This document shows positions 27,590 to 39,100 of a DNA stretch of 64,000 nucleotides, one piece after another. This stretch comes from Dasyornis broadbenti (taxonomy: Eukaryota; Chordata; Aves; Passeriformes; Dasyornithidae): contig VZRN01005166.1 in NCBI GenBank assembly GCA_013397935.1, positions 1,299,582 through 1,363,581 on the forward strand, given 5' to 3'. A model generated the notes under the pieces. That model saw nothing but the letters and a program-made list of their open reading frames with translations. It did not search any database and was not told where the DNA came from. The first letter of the stretch is position 1. The number at the start of each line of letters is the position of its first letter. Both the position numbers and the translations under genes were made by a program.

Positions 27590-27840
27590 GAAGTAGAAAT
27601 GAAATGTTAAATTTAGCAGAGATGCTACTACTAATTATTAACCACAGTGTCTCATTAAGCACTTGCCTATCATTCTAATGTACAGTATGAACAAAAGAGG
27701 ATAAAATATAATCTACTAATCAAATTGAAACCTAATGATATCCAATTGAACAAACATGTAGTCATTTCCTCAAAATATCAATTGGTGGCTTTATCTTGCT
27801 ATTGCTAATTAACTGGGGCCTCATTGTTTGGAAATAGCAC
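27590..27840. promoter_or_regulatory. Candidate conserved non-coding element (unproven)
   Basis: A repeat-free AT-rich block contains ACTAATTATTAACC, CTCATTAAGC, ACTAATCAAATTG, TATCCAATTG, ATATCAATTGG and GCTAATTAACTGGGG. Dense ATTA, CAAT and CAATTG words without low-complexity structure suggest an enhancer. No conservation data are available to me. Confidence 0.25.
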
Positions 27841-30800
27841 AGATTTTTTCCATGTCACATTTGTTACTGTCACAAATAAGGACAGAAGTGTACTTCACAC
27901 TTGAACAAAAAGCACTGCCACAGGATGTAGCCTTGTTTGCTATCTTTGTACTGCTTTATTTGATAACGGACAATTATCTTTACAGGACAAAATCTCCCCA
28001 TGTGACTCAGGTTTGACTCTTCTAATAATCAAAGGAGATGCTTTATGTAGATGATTTACCGTAGATGATTACATGATTTACTGCTCTGTTTGCTGGGTTC
28101 CAAAGAAAAACTGTGCAACTCTTATCTGCCATACTCATCAAATATGAAAGGCAGATCAATATCCAATTGCTCTGTCCTGGTAGCAAGTTAGTCATTTAGA
28201 AATCACCTATTCACAGTTGTGTGGAGGCCAGTGTTTCTCCCTGCGCGTGATGAAATTGCTAAGGTAAATGCTGTTTGTGTGGAACTCAGGATAATAGCTG
28301 AAAGCAATGTTTGTAGTTGTCACTCTTCCCAAAAAAATGCAGATTATAATGGCACATTCTTTTTCTGTGAGACTGGAATCAAGTTGAATTCAATGGATAA
28401 ATTTTTTTTCAGTGGCTTTTTCAGCTTTTCTATCTAGCTTTGTGAATCTGGAGTGGGTACTGGGGAAAAGATAAACTTTGTGATCTCTGTGAGATCTTGC
28501 TGTTGCCTTGGCCTAACTCAAAGGATTCCTTGGAAACCATATTCAAATCCGAGCTTGCATCTAAAAATACACAAATGGCAATTGCTTTCCTCTCAAATCC
28601 ATTCCTGTTTCCTACTATTTAGGAAATTAATTACAGATTATCCCAGTTGTGACAAACTGTGCCAGAGTAAAAGCAGTAGGATTTAAATTATATGGATGTT
28701 GGAAAGTTAGTTGCCTACATGTCAACTGCTCAGCCATGGTCACTTTACAATGAAAAGGCAACTGCAAGGGGCAATTCATTTGACCCATCTCAGCCTGAGT
28801 GAAAATGCCTTCTGGAAAAGGCTGGCTTTATGCACTGACTACAAGAGTGTCTCTGGTAATTACCTTTGTCTTAGCCACCTTTTAGACAGATTGTTAAGTA
28901 GAGATGTACGCCACCTTATGTGCCACCTTACATCTACCATGCATGACATAAAGATAATATTAAATATTGATACGGTTTTCAATATGTAAGAATTCTGGGT
29001 TTCAAGTCTGCATAATTATTTCTAGGCAGTGTCCTTGATTAATATTTTTGTCCTTTGATAGGAATGGATGCTCCTTGATTCTCCTTTACTTTTCAGCATC
29101 AATATTTGAATCTGGGTTTCATGGTGTTTTGGGGGGGTTTAACAGATAGCTTTAAAAAGCTCCTATCCTGCATTGCTTTTTTTGCAGTTGTGAGCACACA
29201 GCAATTCAACACTCCCTACAGTTAAGGGTTATAATTTTTCTTTGCTCCAGAAGTTCATTTTAAGACAGAACCGAAATGGCTAAAAGAGCACTTGAAGATG
29301 GTCTCTTCTGAAAGAGTTTGTTAATTAACCTTCTGCTTTCCTGCGTTTGCTAAAACTTGCATTACTCCTTTTGCTAATTCCTCATCTCTTAACCTGCCAT
29401 TTAACTTTGTGCCCTTGGCCTTCAGAACCAAACCTTCCTATTTCTTGATCTTGCAAATAGGTCAAGGGGTTGGTTCTTTAGTTCTTGCTATCAACCTCCC
29501 AGACTTGGCTACAAGGAAGATTTTGAAAGCTTCTGTGAACTGCCAGCATTTTCCCTGGTTACTGCCCCTCTCCTTTATTATCAGAAGATTTCAAAATTTG
29601 TTACTATTGCAACACCTTAATTTCTGTTAGATTTTGTGACTGTCTAATCAGCATTAGCAATTTAGTACAAAGCTGTCCAATAGGTAACATTCATCTTGTT
29701 AGGACATTTAAAGCACTAAAAATGAAAGAACTTGTCTTCAATTACCTATTACAGAAAGATTTGCTGTGAATGTTGCATTCCCAAATTAAGCTATTCTTAC
29801 TCCTTTCCTCAAACAACGAAGGCTGTTCTAGTCTTCCAGTCCGTTTCAATGTTTTAATATTTTCCCGCAACATGCTGCAAAACACTGCAACCCAGTACCC
29901 ATCAGAATCTTTACTGCAGCTTTTGTCCCCCGTCTCCCTCTGCCTAGCACTCAGATTTGCATCCCTTGTTGCCTGCTGCCTTCATCTGGCCTAATTTAAG
30001 CTGTAACCACTCTCATCACTGCTGATCTCATCACAGCCTGATCATGTTAGTTTGCAATTGACTTTACCATGCTGCCCAATGCCTTGGAAAGTAGCTTATT
30101 GTCTCCAAAGTCCAAGACAGTGGGATACTGGATTTCATTTTTCACAAAAGACTATCACAGCTATAATTACTTTGGAATAACACTGTTCAGTTCCAGATTA
30201 ACCACATTTGTGAGTAGCAGTGTTCATGTATTTGGTCTGGAAAACACAATAATAAAAGATGTCAATGATAAGAAAACTGGATAGTTGGATTATAGGAACA
30301 AACCTAGGTATTAAAAAGCGGGATATTTACCTTTTGAACTGAGCAGGAATGTCTTCATGGCTGTCAGTGCCTCTCTGCAGTAGGAACAAGATTCCAGCTC
30401 CACTTACGCCATGGCCCTGTCTTTCTCCTTGGCCTCAGAGGCCCTGCTTACAGTTGAACACTATGGCCACAGGGTACGTGCACATACAGGGAGGAATTTG
30501 TCTAGACTAATGCAGGTGGTCCTCCATCTGAATCAGTCGCTTGTGCTGCCATTGTCCATGGCATGTAGAAGTTTTGGGCTGTGATTTATTTAGATGTCTG
30601 CATTAAGAAGACGTGAATCATATCTTAAAAAGCCTGTCTCACCACAGAGCTGAGAGTGACAGTGATTTAAATGTATATAGATACACACACCTAGGAAAAA
30701 CATCCATACTAATATTGTAAACAGTATCAGGGCCAGGTGGCAGGAGCAGGCTAGATAAATGCTCTCTCCACCTCTAAGAAAGGATGGTAATGTGTGACCT

Positions 30801-31282
30801 GCCCATGGGAAAAAGCCCTAGCCTGGGATCCCTCTGCAGTTCTTCTCATGAGGACCTTGAGGGAGTGCTAGTTGAATGACACCAAAGCTACGTCCACAAC
30901 TTTCCTAGTAAGTTAACAGCGTGGACAATCAATTTCCCAGTCCTTGGTCCATTGCCTGGGACTCTTGATTTAAATATTCCCAGAGTGTCATAGCTACTTT
31001 TTAACAGAATAGTGATACTAAGTCTCTCTCTCAGCTTTAGGTGCTTAAACAGACTAGGTCCAGGAAATTTTGGTAAATGTATTATTTCTCTCTTTTCTCA
31101 GGACATCTGGGAATTTTCAGAATCAACACCTTCTCACAGACTGTATTGCTTTGTTGAACTGCTTTACTGTTAGACAAATCACAGTTTAGCATCACATGCC
31201 ATCACCTGGTAACTTAAAGGACTGCATGCATCTCCATCTGTTATTAAAGATTTACTTATGCCTGGAGGGAATGAGGTGCCCA

Positions 31283-31283
31283 A

Positions 31284-31310
<27 letters not shown>
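31283..31310. repeat. (CA)n microsatellite
   Basis: About 14 perfect CA units are followed by GACACAGGC. It is the clearest dinucleotide repeat in the window and a potential length marker. Confidence 0.97.
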
Positions 31311-31315
<5 letters not shown>

Positions 31316-32939
31316 AGGCAAAAGGCATTACTCTGTGATGCTGTTTCCATACACGACCAAATAATTTACTGAGCTCCCATCCACAGCAGTTCTACTACCG
31401 GTTCTCTAGGAACAAGAGCTTCCCTGCCCACACTAACCTGCTGTCTGCTTACCCTGCCCACTTTCAGCCCATTGTATAAGAAGGAACAGCTTCAATAGAA
31501 GGGGTTCAACACTCTCTCTTTTTCATCCAAAACAACATAGCTCAATGCTCCGTACATGTTTCCATACAAGCAACATGGGTTGGAAGCTGCTCAGTCAAAG
31601 ACGGTAACAGAATAAATAAGCTCCCCATATCCTGTTTCATTGCTTTGGTTAGACTGAGCTCTATAGGGCATCTATGAAATCTGCAGAATTACTGGGTCTT
31701 GTCAGGATGTGGGTATGAAACAAACAACTCTGCACAGCTCTGTGGAAAATAAGGTTATTCTGGCACACACAGAAAACTGAGTTGCCCACGAAGCTCAAGC
31801 ATCTCTGGTAGCAGGGAGTTTTGAATATTTAAGTCTTTGATACCCAAGACATAATTTAAGATCTCAAAGGTCTCAGTCATTTGCCCAGTAGAGAAAGTCT
31901 CATTTCCTCATGGTGCTGTAAAAGGCCAACAGCAATACCCTGAATCTTAATGACACACTCATAAGTGTGGGTTCTCTGCCTTCCACCAAGTTACTTGAGT
32001 AGGCTTTGAGGGTGGAGGTGATTTTGGGCTAGAAAAACCCATGTTAAAATAGTCTTTATAATGATTTTTCAATTTGTATAATTTGATGCCTTCAAGAAAG
32101 ATCATTTGAACATACCAAATATCTTGATGTAACCTGGTAGCAACACCATAACAGATGTTTCACTGAAATTTATAATTAATGCAAGGCTAAACACTTTTAG
32201 TTCATATTTTTATGATTAAATTTTCTCTCCATAACCCCTGCAGTAACTCTTCAGGGGACTGTAAAATTATCTGTATCATATTTTTAGAAAAATATTCCCC
32301 CAGCTATTCCTAGGGAACAATTTAAATTTCTCTATCCTGGATTTTAGCCTCAACTTTAAAGATTTCTTATCATCATCTGCAGCACAAGCTGCATGCATTT
32401 TATACCACTTCTTCAAATATAAATCATCTTAAAACTTACCCATAAGAATGTGACCTCTGTATGTTTACCGGACATGAACCCTAGAAAAATTTTTCTCTGT
32501 TGGGAAAAGCTTACATTAGGGAATCACTCCCTTTCTGACAGAACAGAGCAGCAAGTTCATAGCCTTTGTTAATTTGAGACCTCTCTATCCAGAAGAAGTT
32601 CTCCTGTGCTGCCCTCTTGATTGGCCTCAGGGAATTTAGCAGTGAAGAGTCAGGATTTAGCCTCTGCCCCACTAGAAACCACTCATTCCCCCATTTCTGT
32701 GGCTTATTTCAGGTACAGCCTCCACCTGCAGCAGCTTACAAGACTTGCACCGACCTGTCTGAGGAGAAACAGAAAGTAAGGCCAGGGCAAGGGGATGGAG
32801 AGAGTGGTTGCAGCCAAGCTGCCATGCTAAGTCCCATACCCAGCTCCCTTTGCCCACCTGCCCAAGCTGGAGAGATCTCTGTCTTGGCTCCTCACAGCAT
32901 GAACAGGAGGAAAAGCTGTTGAATGACATCTCTTTGTTT

Positions 32940-33080
32940 CCTTATCTTCAGAGTCTGCATTAATGAGATATGCAGATGAGCAAACCAAAGTTAATTATTT
33001 TCTGACACAAATTAGGGGAGATGAATCACTAATTACTAAAGCAACTTTGACATCTCTCTTTGCATGGTTTATGTAAAACA
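32940..33080. promoter_or_regulatory. Candidate conserved non-coding element (unproven)
   Basis: The block contains GCATTAATGAGATATGCAGA, CAAAGTTAATTATTT, GAATCACTAATTACTAAAG and TTTGCATGGTTTATG. The last includes a near-octamer, and CAAAG is a TCF/SOX-like word. It is not repetitive and no coding frame covers it. Evidence is motif density only. Confidence 0.22.
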
Positions 33081-33179
33081 AAGGGGGAAGTGACAGCCAC
33101 ACAAAGCTCTGGTGGTACCTGTAATACTCCTAAGGCAGCAGGGGTAGATGTTTCCACAAGTTTGTTTCACAGCCAGCAA

Positions 33180-33351
33180 AATCATAGAATCATTTGGGTT
33201 GGAAGGGACCTTAAATATCATCCAGTTCCAAGCCATGGGCGGGGAACCTTTCACTACTGCAGGTAGCTCAAAGCCCCATCCAAACTGGCCTTAAGCCGTT
33301 CCAGGGATGAGGCATCGGCAAAGCCTCTGGGCAACCTGTTGCAGTGTCTTT
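33180..33351 (-). repeat. CR1 LINE 3' fragment (antisense), running into an assembly gap
   Basis: ATCATAGAATCATTTGGGTT, GGAAGGGACCTTAAATATCA, CAAAGCCCCATCCAAACTGG and CTCTGGGCAACCTGTTGCAG follow the antisense CR1 consensus closely. The match stops at an A-run and then the N gap, so the remaining CR1 sequence may lie in the gap. Confidence 0.92.
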
Positions 33352-33359
33352 AAAAAAAA

Positions 33360-33434
33360 NNNNNNNNNNNNNNNNNNNNNNNNNNNNNNNNNNNNNNNNN
33401 NNNNNNNNNNNNNNNNNNNNNNNNNNNNNNNNNN
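33360..33434. other. Assembly gap (75 N)
   Basis: A run of N is flanked by an A-run on the left and, after 18 bases, an A-tract at 33453-33480 on the right. The true size is unknown. Open frames that cross it are artefacts. Confidence 0.99.
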
Positions 33435-33449
33435 ATCTGTGAAAGTGAA

Positions 33450-33452
<3 letters not shown>

Positions 33453-33480
<28 letters not shown>
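33453..33480. repeat. A-tract beside the assembly gap
   Basis: About 28 consecutive A lie just right of the gap. With the A-run to the left, this suggests the assembler failed at a homopolymer. Confidence 0.95.
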
Positions 33481-35959
33481 GTGAGTTTCCCATCCCATAC
33501 GTGCACAAAGTATCTGGAGGAGCTGATATTAGCCATAATGGGCAGGAATCCACTCGCTCACATTTCATCTGCCTGAAGGCTCAGTATGGCATTCACCCAG
33601 ATTCTTGGTACAGTTTCTGATAGAAATTACATAAGTGAGATTACCAGTTATTTCCCTTTCTTAATTACAAAGGCAGCTTAAGATCCTGTCATTGTTTAAA
33701 TAACTGTTTGACATGGAAGTCAAGCAGACAGCTCCCATTCTAGATGCTTCCCTTTGCACATTTCCCCCTGGGCTTTTCTAATCACTCTAACAAATGGCTT
33801 TAAAAATATGGATTAAGTGCTCTTACAAAAAAATGATTGGGTTTTGTGGAAGGAAAAGAGCCACATGCAAATTTTGCTTTTCGTCTTGTCTCCTGGCTCT
33901 AGAAGACATGGATGAACTATACCCACTGTGAAAAAAACCCTATTCTTAAACCTGTAAGACTCTATTTATATTAATAAATTAAGCCAGAGGCATAGGCCTG
34001 GCCACTGGATTTTCTATAGTGGCTACATCATTAGAGTAATCCATGGCACAATTTTGTCCCAGGCCAACTAGCACTTTCCTACACAAGCCTCAGGTACAGT
34101 TTGGGGGTTAATGTAAACTAGATATTTTTGGAGTTAATACAAGCCAGGGATCAATCAATATACACACAACATTTTTCAGAAGTTAAAGAGCTCCATAGTG
34201 TGGTAATGGCCAGATGAGGCTAATTGGCTTCAGGGCCAAAAAAAGGCACCAGGTTTTGCCAAGTTTACCACTGGAAGTATAACTGCAGTATATCAACAGC
34301 CTAAAGCAATGAAGCCAAAAGATTCATATTTTCTCCTTAACCATTCAGCTGTAATTGCATTGAACTTAATCCATTTGGTGATAAAAGGAGGAAAACTGGC
34401 ATTGCACATTTAAGGCTAAAAACATAACACAAAACTAACCACAAATTGTGAAAATCCTTTGTGAAATCGAGACTCCGGATTTTGTGCTCACTGTTGGTGT
34501 CACTGTTTTCATACGCAGCAGTGTAAGGCAAAGCCTAGGGGCTTTTGAGGGGTTTAACTGAAACAATCTGAGCAGGTTACCATGATAGCAAAGAGCTGGG
34601 GTGTAATGCCAGAGCTGCGCAGGCTCAGAGATTCGATCACAAGTTCTAACAAGAGTGATACTTGCTCAGATTATACTGTGCCTCCTGATAAAGTATACTT
34701 GCACACTGACCTTTCACTAATCACATTGCCACGTATGGTCAGCTGGTGTGATCACACTGCTTCTCATGAGGCACCTCCAGAGGCTAAGGACATAAATTTG
34801 AAGTTTAGATGGTATAAGACAGGTCTTTAAATCCATCCAATCTGTCTACTGTATTGCTGCCTTCTCAGTATGTTTTCAAAATCTTTAGCAATGCAAGAGC
34901 TGTGAAAAACAGGCTTTTGCTCGGTGTACTGGAGCCACCCTAGCCCAAGCAGAGTAGATCTTGTGACACCTAAAATCAGAGTCTTTCCTCCTCTGCCCTG
35001 TTGAAGGACAATATATTGGTGGCGACTTACCTGAGAGCCCAACGTAGTAACTGCAAAGTTCCATGAAGCCCAAAGGTGAATATGTGCCAATAAACACAAA
35101 ATCAGCATTTTGTGAACAACTGTGATATGCAGGTCTCAAGTAGTGAAATGTTCTGTAAGTTTCCTACAAGACCGTGCTTCCATCACTATTGGGAAAAGTC
35201 AGTAAAGTCTTTGCACCTCACCCAAGTAACTCTCGTAAGCAACAAAGAATATTGTGGTACTAAACCTTCACATTTCACAATAGGAATACAGACCAGTTTT
35301 GATTGTTCCATGTACATGAACCTTCAACTACTCAGTGTTGAGTCCTCCTCCTGAATCTCTTAGCATCCATACAGGACCCTGTTCATTAAACAAATGTCCT
35401 TCAAGAAGCCACTTGTTCTAACTTTAGCAATGTATCAAGGACATTCCCCTTCATTACCACATTATCAACCTCCTAAATTAACAAAGTTAATCCTATTTCC
35501 AAGTCATAGACAGAGCTGACAGGAGAATTTATGGGGTTTAATTTAAAATATTGCCTTGTTCCCTGCAATCAAGTTTATTTCTCTAAGCTGGATGAGAAGA
35601 AATATGTCTTACTCTGCAACATCCATTTCTGTTGTACCTGGTGACACTGCACTAGCATTTGCCTCATTAAATGGGATGTCCCTACATGACACTGATGATG
35701 TTAAGATTTGGAACAGAAACTTTAGGATCAGTCTTGGTAGAGAAAGAAGATAAATGTCTGGATGCGGATGCACCATAATGCATGGAAGAAGTGGGGTGTA
35801 AGAATGGCATGTGTTGGCACCTAGATTAGCTCATCATCAAGTTCATAGCATATCTACCAACAGTTTCTGCATGTCTCACACCCAAGCTGGGTTAAAAAAG
35901 GAGAGCCTAAAATAAAGAACATCCTACATCAAGACTAAAACAAAGATTCAAGACATTAC
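33481..35959. other. Intergenic DNA without supported genes
   Basis: No recognisable exon or repeat family. Frames do not exceed 93 codons. Confidence 0.5.
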
Positions 35960-36187
35960 AACATGATGGTATAAGGAACAGGAAATTCCATTTAAACATA
36001 AAAAACTTTTTACCTGAAGGAGTGGTCAAAAATGGTGGTTGTGGAGTCTTCATTCTCAGAAATATTCAAAACCACACCTGGCATGGCCTTAAGCAAACTG
36101 TTTTGGTTAACCCTGCTTTGAGCAGGAGTATTAAACTAGATAATCTTCAGAAGTTCCTTCCAACCTCCACCATTTTGTGATTCTAAC
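35960..36187 (+). repeat. CR1 LINE 3' fragment (sense)
   Basis: The sequence shows AGGAAATTCCATTTAAACAT, then GGTTGTGGAGTCTTCATTCT, AATATTCAAAACCACACCTGG, TAAACTAGATAATCTTCAGA and CCATTTTGTGATTCTAAC. This is the ordered 3' end of a CR1, with the terminal ATTCTRTG-type sequence at the right end. Confidence 0.85.
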
Positions 36188-39100
36188 AGGGCTGGATCCT
36201 TAAAACATCTTCGTAAGGAGACAAATAACCATGAGCAAATTCTCTGAGTGAGATGCAGTGGGACAGTGACACAAGAGATCAAGGTCACCATCAGCTTCTG
36301 TGGGTACAAAAATGCTTATCCAAAACTATCAAATGGTCATCAAACTATCCAGAACCCAGGAAATTTGAGAGTACTTAGTAATCAGTCCTTTATACATTTT
36401 TCCTCCACAATGCATATGACCAGACTACCTTCCCCACCTGATCAACTCGATCATCTCAGATGCCTGAATGGTGGGCGTGTGACTTGGACATGCATGTCTT
36501 AGTGCTTGAGATCATGCAGGTATGAGGATGGGAGAAAATTAAATAACCTTTCCCTCTTTATATTATAAAGACTTTGAGCTTTATAATATAGCTTCTACAA
36601 TGGTGCAGCATTATTTCCTACAATGATGTGATGCAATATGTGGCAGAGTCAGCTTTTTCTTCTACAGAAGCACTGTAAAATTCAGTGCACAAAATTTAAT
36701 GTAACATTTCCTCAGATGGGACAAATTAATACTGACCCAACCCTTGACCTTTGTTCATTTTTAAAGTGCAGCTATCTGCTTGTCTAAAAGATATAGGCTA
36801 GTTCAGATAGGGGAAGCTCAAGCACCTTTGTTTTAACCCAGATCACCCCAGACTATCAGAATGGACCCTTCTTGCCCTAGAGTTTACAGCTACATTAACT
36901 TATGAGTACTCAGTTAAAAAATACAACACGTTATGTCTAATTTTGCACATACAATTTTCAATGTTAATGTTAGCAAACAATGCAAATAGTCATGTTAATG
37001 CAGTACTCCAACTAATCTTATTTCTGTTAGCTTCCATCAAAATCATAAGGACTGTAAGACTCACTTCTGTTCAACTCTTTTTAGTCTTCTCCTCCCTTGA
37101 TCTCCAACCTCCAGCACATCACACTTTTATGAACAGACTGTTTTGACAGTACCAAGAGTACAATGATGAAATATGCTGCATGTCAAAGGCAAGCAGCACC
37201 ATCTGCCAGCTCTTTTGGAGCACTGCAAGGAGCAGCAGGTTTACACCAAACTTGGGCAGTCCTGCAGTAGAAGTGTTGAAAAAAGGAAAGGTGATATTCC
37301 TCACACACTCCCCAATAGTCCAAATAGAGTTCTAGAATAAAGATATCTGTTATGTGCCATTGACTCAGTCCATGACTCCAACTACTCAAGATGTTTTGAA
37401 ATACACCAAACTACAACATATTTTTCTGAACATTTTGATTTGTTGCAATAAAAAAGCATTCAAAGTTATATGTTAGGTTAATTTAAAGGCTTTGGGGGGA
37501 AAGTTCTAAGGTCCAAGATGGATATCTAGCAAAAGAGACCTGACCAAAGGCATTTATAGACTGTCTCTAGTCCACCTGTTTCTATTCTTTCACTTCCTCC
37601 ATTTGCTCAGACATATTCCCTCCAGATGTGTGAGTATCTGAATGAGCATGTCTCCCTGCACAGAGACAATCGGCTAGAGACTTTCCTAATATTCTTTTTT
37701 AAGAAACTTTTGGGAAACAATGCTTTTTCTGGTAGTATAAAAGCAGGTTAGTTATGAAAACAGCCTCCTCCTCTAAGGAGAAGTTGATCCAAGCCATTCT
37801 CCCTGATAAAAGAAAAAAAGATTTAAAAAGTAAGAACAAGATAGTTCTCCAGACCTCTAGCTTCCAAAGAATAAACATCTGCCACAGCTCTGATCTCCTA
37901 GAAATACCCCTTCCTCAGACTGCTCCTCTGTACAACGGTGGGAATTAGTTTTCTGATGGAAAACATGTTTTAATTAGTGACAATAGCAGACTGAGTGGGG
38001 GAAAAGGAAGATAAGTTAGTCTGCAGATTTGCAAATTCTGGCACAGAAAACATGTGGCACAACAAGAACTAAAATCCAACAGGATCCAAACATTAACACG
38101 AGGCAAACACATGCCTTTTCAGATGCTTAATACAGTCTTCACATACTTCCAGAACCCATCAGCTGAGTCCAGACAGAGTACCAGCTGATGTCTGGAGATA
38201 AGGTGTTTTGATTTCTAGCTTGTCACTCATTTGTCACTCAAATGAAAAATTGCAGAACTTACAAGATGACTAAACCAATATTTGAAAAATAAAGGGCATC
38301 GCTCCAGAGGAAGCTGGTATTCCACAAGTTAAACCAACAAGTAAAGGCAGAGGATCAGCATTGAGTTAGTACCCCAGCTGGTTCTAGTCATATAGTATAC
38401 ATCAAGCTTTTGAAATACTAAATAAAACAGAGTAGCAAAAAATCTAGGATGACCAGCTTCTGGCTTATCACACAACCTGCCTGGCCAGGCTGGCCGGTGA
38501 CAAGATAAAGGGACCCTTATGGCTTTCATGGTGATTCTGTGTTCTGTTGCAAGCTTGCTCTTGCTCAATCTCTCTTTCCATGGGAATTCTGCAAATTGCA
38601 ATGTTATTAACACACAATTTACTATATTTAAATGTTTTTATACAGGAAGGACTCAAGTGAAACTGGCTGTTGCTACATTTTAGCATCTTCCCTGATAAAT
38701 TCTGTATCTGTCACATCGTGTCTTTGTCACATGCATGGAGCTGTCATACAGACGTGCCTGCACTGTAACCCTCACCATCCGTATACTCATAAAAATGAGC
38801 ATGTGGCAAACAAGGCTAAATGCAAATTGGAATGTATAGGAGAAAGTCACAAGACTCTTGACATGAAAAAAGCAATTCTTTTTCTGTTTTCCAATGTATA
38901 ACATACATAGTCTCATCTTCTTGATACTCATTAACTTGATAATGACTAACCCACACTATTTGCTTCTGGGGTTTTATTTATTTTGCAAGTTCACTAAGTT
39001 TTACAAATTCTCTGAAACTCAACACACGTGCGCATTCACACAAGTCTACTACAAATTCTTCTTGTCAAAGATCCACCAACTAAAGTGAATTAGAGATGCT

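Larger units (their letters stand above)
19939..33179. other. Intergenic DNA without supported genes
   Basis: About 13 kb with no exon I can support. Recognisable items are an AAAC microsatellite (20930-20951), a long pyrimidine tract (22953-23010), a CA microsatellite (31283-31310), a locally GC-rich patch at 26.48-26.85 kb, and AT-rich candidate regulatory blocks at 27.6 and 32.9 kb. The longest frame, 173 codons at 26883-27404 on the - strand, has no recognisable domain. Confidence 0.5.

Noticed and set aside
33268..33576. Frames running through the N gap
   Set aside because: They exist only because N cannot produce a stop; the flanks are A/T homopolymers and CR1.
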